From contig JAFARV010000561.1 in NCBI GenBank assembly GCA_019245255.1, forward strand, positions 1 to 5,949: a DNA stretch of 5,949 bases, written 5' to 3'. This DNA is from Acidobacteriaceae bacterium. Its GTDB lineage: Bacteria; Acidobacteriota; Terriglobia; Bryobacterales; Bryobacteraceae. Both the position numbers and the translations under genes were made by a program. Below are positions 5,164-5,949 of this stretch, piece by piece. Position 1 is the first letter of the stretch; each line of letters starts with the position of its first letter. The notes under the pieces were generated by a model that saw only the letters and a list, made by a program, of their open reading frames with translations, was not told the DNA's origin and searched no databases.

Positions 5164-5949
5164 GGCTCGAGTTGACGCAACCGCTCGGCAATGCCGATAT
5201 CACCTTCCGGCCGCAGCAGCGGAAACAGGATTACATCGCGGATTGACTTCGAGCCGGTCAGAATCATCGTGAGCCGGTCGATTCCGATTCCCTCGCCGCC
5301 GGCCGGCGGCATTCCGTACGACAAGGCCCGAATGTAATCCTCGTCCATCACATGCGCCTCTTCGTCGCCCCCGGCCTTGCGGGTAAGCTGCTGCTCAAAT
5401 CTGCGCCGCTGCTCCTGTGGGTCGTTTAGCTCAGAAAACGCATTCGCGATCTCCATTCCCGCGATGTAGATCTCGAAACGCTCTACAAACTCAGGTTCAT
5501 CGGTTTTGTTTTTCGCCAGCGGCGAAATCTCTACCGGGAAGTCGTAAATAATTGTCGGTTGGAATAACTGACCTTCGGCGTGCCGTTCGAAAATATCAGC
5601 CAGCGCCGCACCTGGCGCGCTTTCTTTTGAATGCCTGTGCAGCCAATCGGGATCCAACAGATTATCGAGCGAGGGCTTCTGTTCCTCCGGCCAGAACTCG
5701 ATGACGGCTTCTCGCATAGAGAAGCGCCGGAATTTCGCAAAGTCTATCTCACGCCCCTCGTAACTTACCTTGGTAGATCCGGTTGCGTCCTCAGCTACTT
5801 GAGGCAATAGCTCGCATGACAACTCAATCATGTCCCGGTAATCCGCGTACGCCTGATAGAACTCGAGCATTGTGAACTCCGGGTTATGACGGGTAGATAC
5901 GCCTTCATTCCGGAAATTCCGGTTGATCTCGTACACGCGCTCAATTCCG
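5160..5949 (-). CDS. lysS: Lysine--tRNA ligase, class II (C-terminal 262 residues, cut by right window edge)
   Basis: This cytoplasmic enzyme charges tRNA-Lys with lysine using ATP. The frame runs open to the window edge (it starts ...GIERVYEINRNF), so the GTG at 5936 is an internal Val codon, not the start; the anticodon-binding OB domain and motif 1 lie beyond the edge. In fragment numbering, motif 2 is FRNEG...RHNPEFTMLEF (12-30), with the conserved Arg13 and Glu15, and Glu29 and Tyr31 at the lysine-binding positions. IANAFSELND (167-176) provides Asn169, Phe171 and Glu173 of the lysine pocket. Motif 3 is GEGIGIDRLTMIL (218-230), with Arg225, followed by IRDVILFPLLRP (236-247). The segments align closely to my memory of E. 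coli LysS, whose total is about 505 residues. About 15 extra residues follow LRP at the C-terminus. The gene overlaps the Lol-type permease gene by 4 bases. Confidence 0.98.
   Translation of the reverse strand, partial: GIERVYEINRNFRNEGVSTRHNPEFTMLEFYQAYADYRDMIELSCELLPQVAEDATGSTKVSYEGREIDFAKFRRFSMREAVIEFWPEEQKPSLDNLLDPDWLHRHSKESAPGAALADIFERHAEGQLFQPTIIYDFPVEISPLAKNKTDEPEFVERFEIYIAGMEIANAFSELNDPQEQRRRFEQQLTRKAGGDEEAHVMDEDYIRALSYGMPPAGGEGIGIDRLTMILTGSKSIRDVILFPLLRPEGDIGIAERLRQLEP

Noticed and set aside
5295..5310. Perfect 16-bp palindrome GCCGCCGGCCGGCGGC
   Set aside because: It encodes the conserved PPAGG just before motif 3 of lysyl-tRNA synthetase. GC-rich Pro and Gly codons give such palindromes without any regulatory role.
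5910..5922. Inverted repeat CCGGAA-A-TTCCGG
   Set aside because: It falls in the codons for RNFRNEG of motif 2 in lysS, where the doubled Arg-Asn explains the symmetry.

Overview
The window is ordinary, densely coding bacterial chromosome with moderately high GC. It holds six protein genes, two of them cut by the window edges. I see no RNA gene, CRISPR array, insertion sequence or phage gene. The best guess for the source is an Acidobacteriota bacterium, perhaps near Solibacter/Bryobacter. This rests on three things: a secreted protein of a type I associate with that phylum (an N-terminal 'LKLYLKDGGYHIVREYHVEGD' region and a 'PGEYAVIEYGE' tail), a serine hydrolase with DUF3471 domains, and a lysS gene translationally linked to a LolC/E-type permease gene. 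This is an inference from family resemblance, not a measured placement.

Layout, left to right. Positions 1-617 (minus) carry the N-terminal half of an MFS transporter of the anion:cation symporter type. Positions 630-1400 (minus) carry an SDR oxidoreductase, 12 bp upstream of the transporter and probably in the same operon; together they look like an uptake-plus-oxidation pair for a sugar acid or similar organic acid. A 71-bp divergent intergenic region (1401-1471) follows, with a -10-like TATACTA box readable on both strands. Positions 1472-3103 (plus) encode a secreted class C beta-lactamase/esterase-like serine hydrolase with two tandem C-terminal DUF3471 domains. Positions 3124-3930 (plus) encode an uncharacterised secreted protein with a highly charged helical segment. 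Positions 3931-5163 (minus) encode a LolC/LolE-type ABC permease, whose stop codon directly abuts the stop of the convergent secreted protein. Positions 5160 to the right edge (minus) carry the C-terminal half of lysyl-tRNA synthetase, which overlaps the permease start by 4 bases (GTGA).

The genes form three transcription groups: SDR-MFS leftward, hydrolase plus secreted protein rightward, and lysS-permease leftward. Nothing here amounts to a clearly new biological system. The more unusual points are the probably leaderless start of the hydrolase gene, the symmetrical shared promoter box, the diverged DUF3471 duplication, and a Lol-type permease with no ATPase gene beside it.
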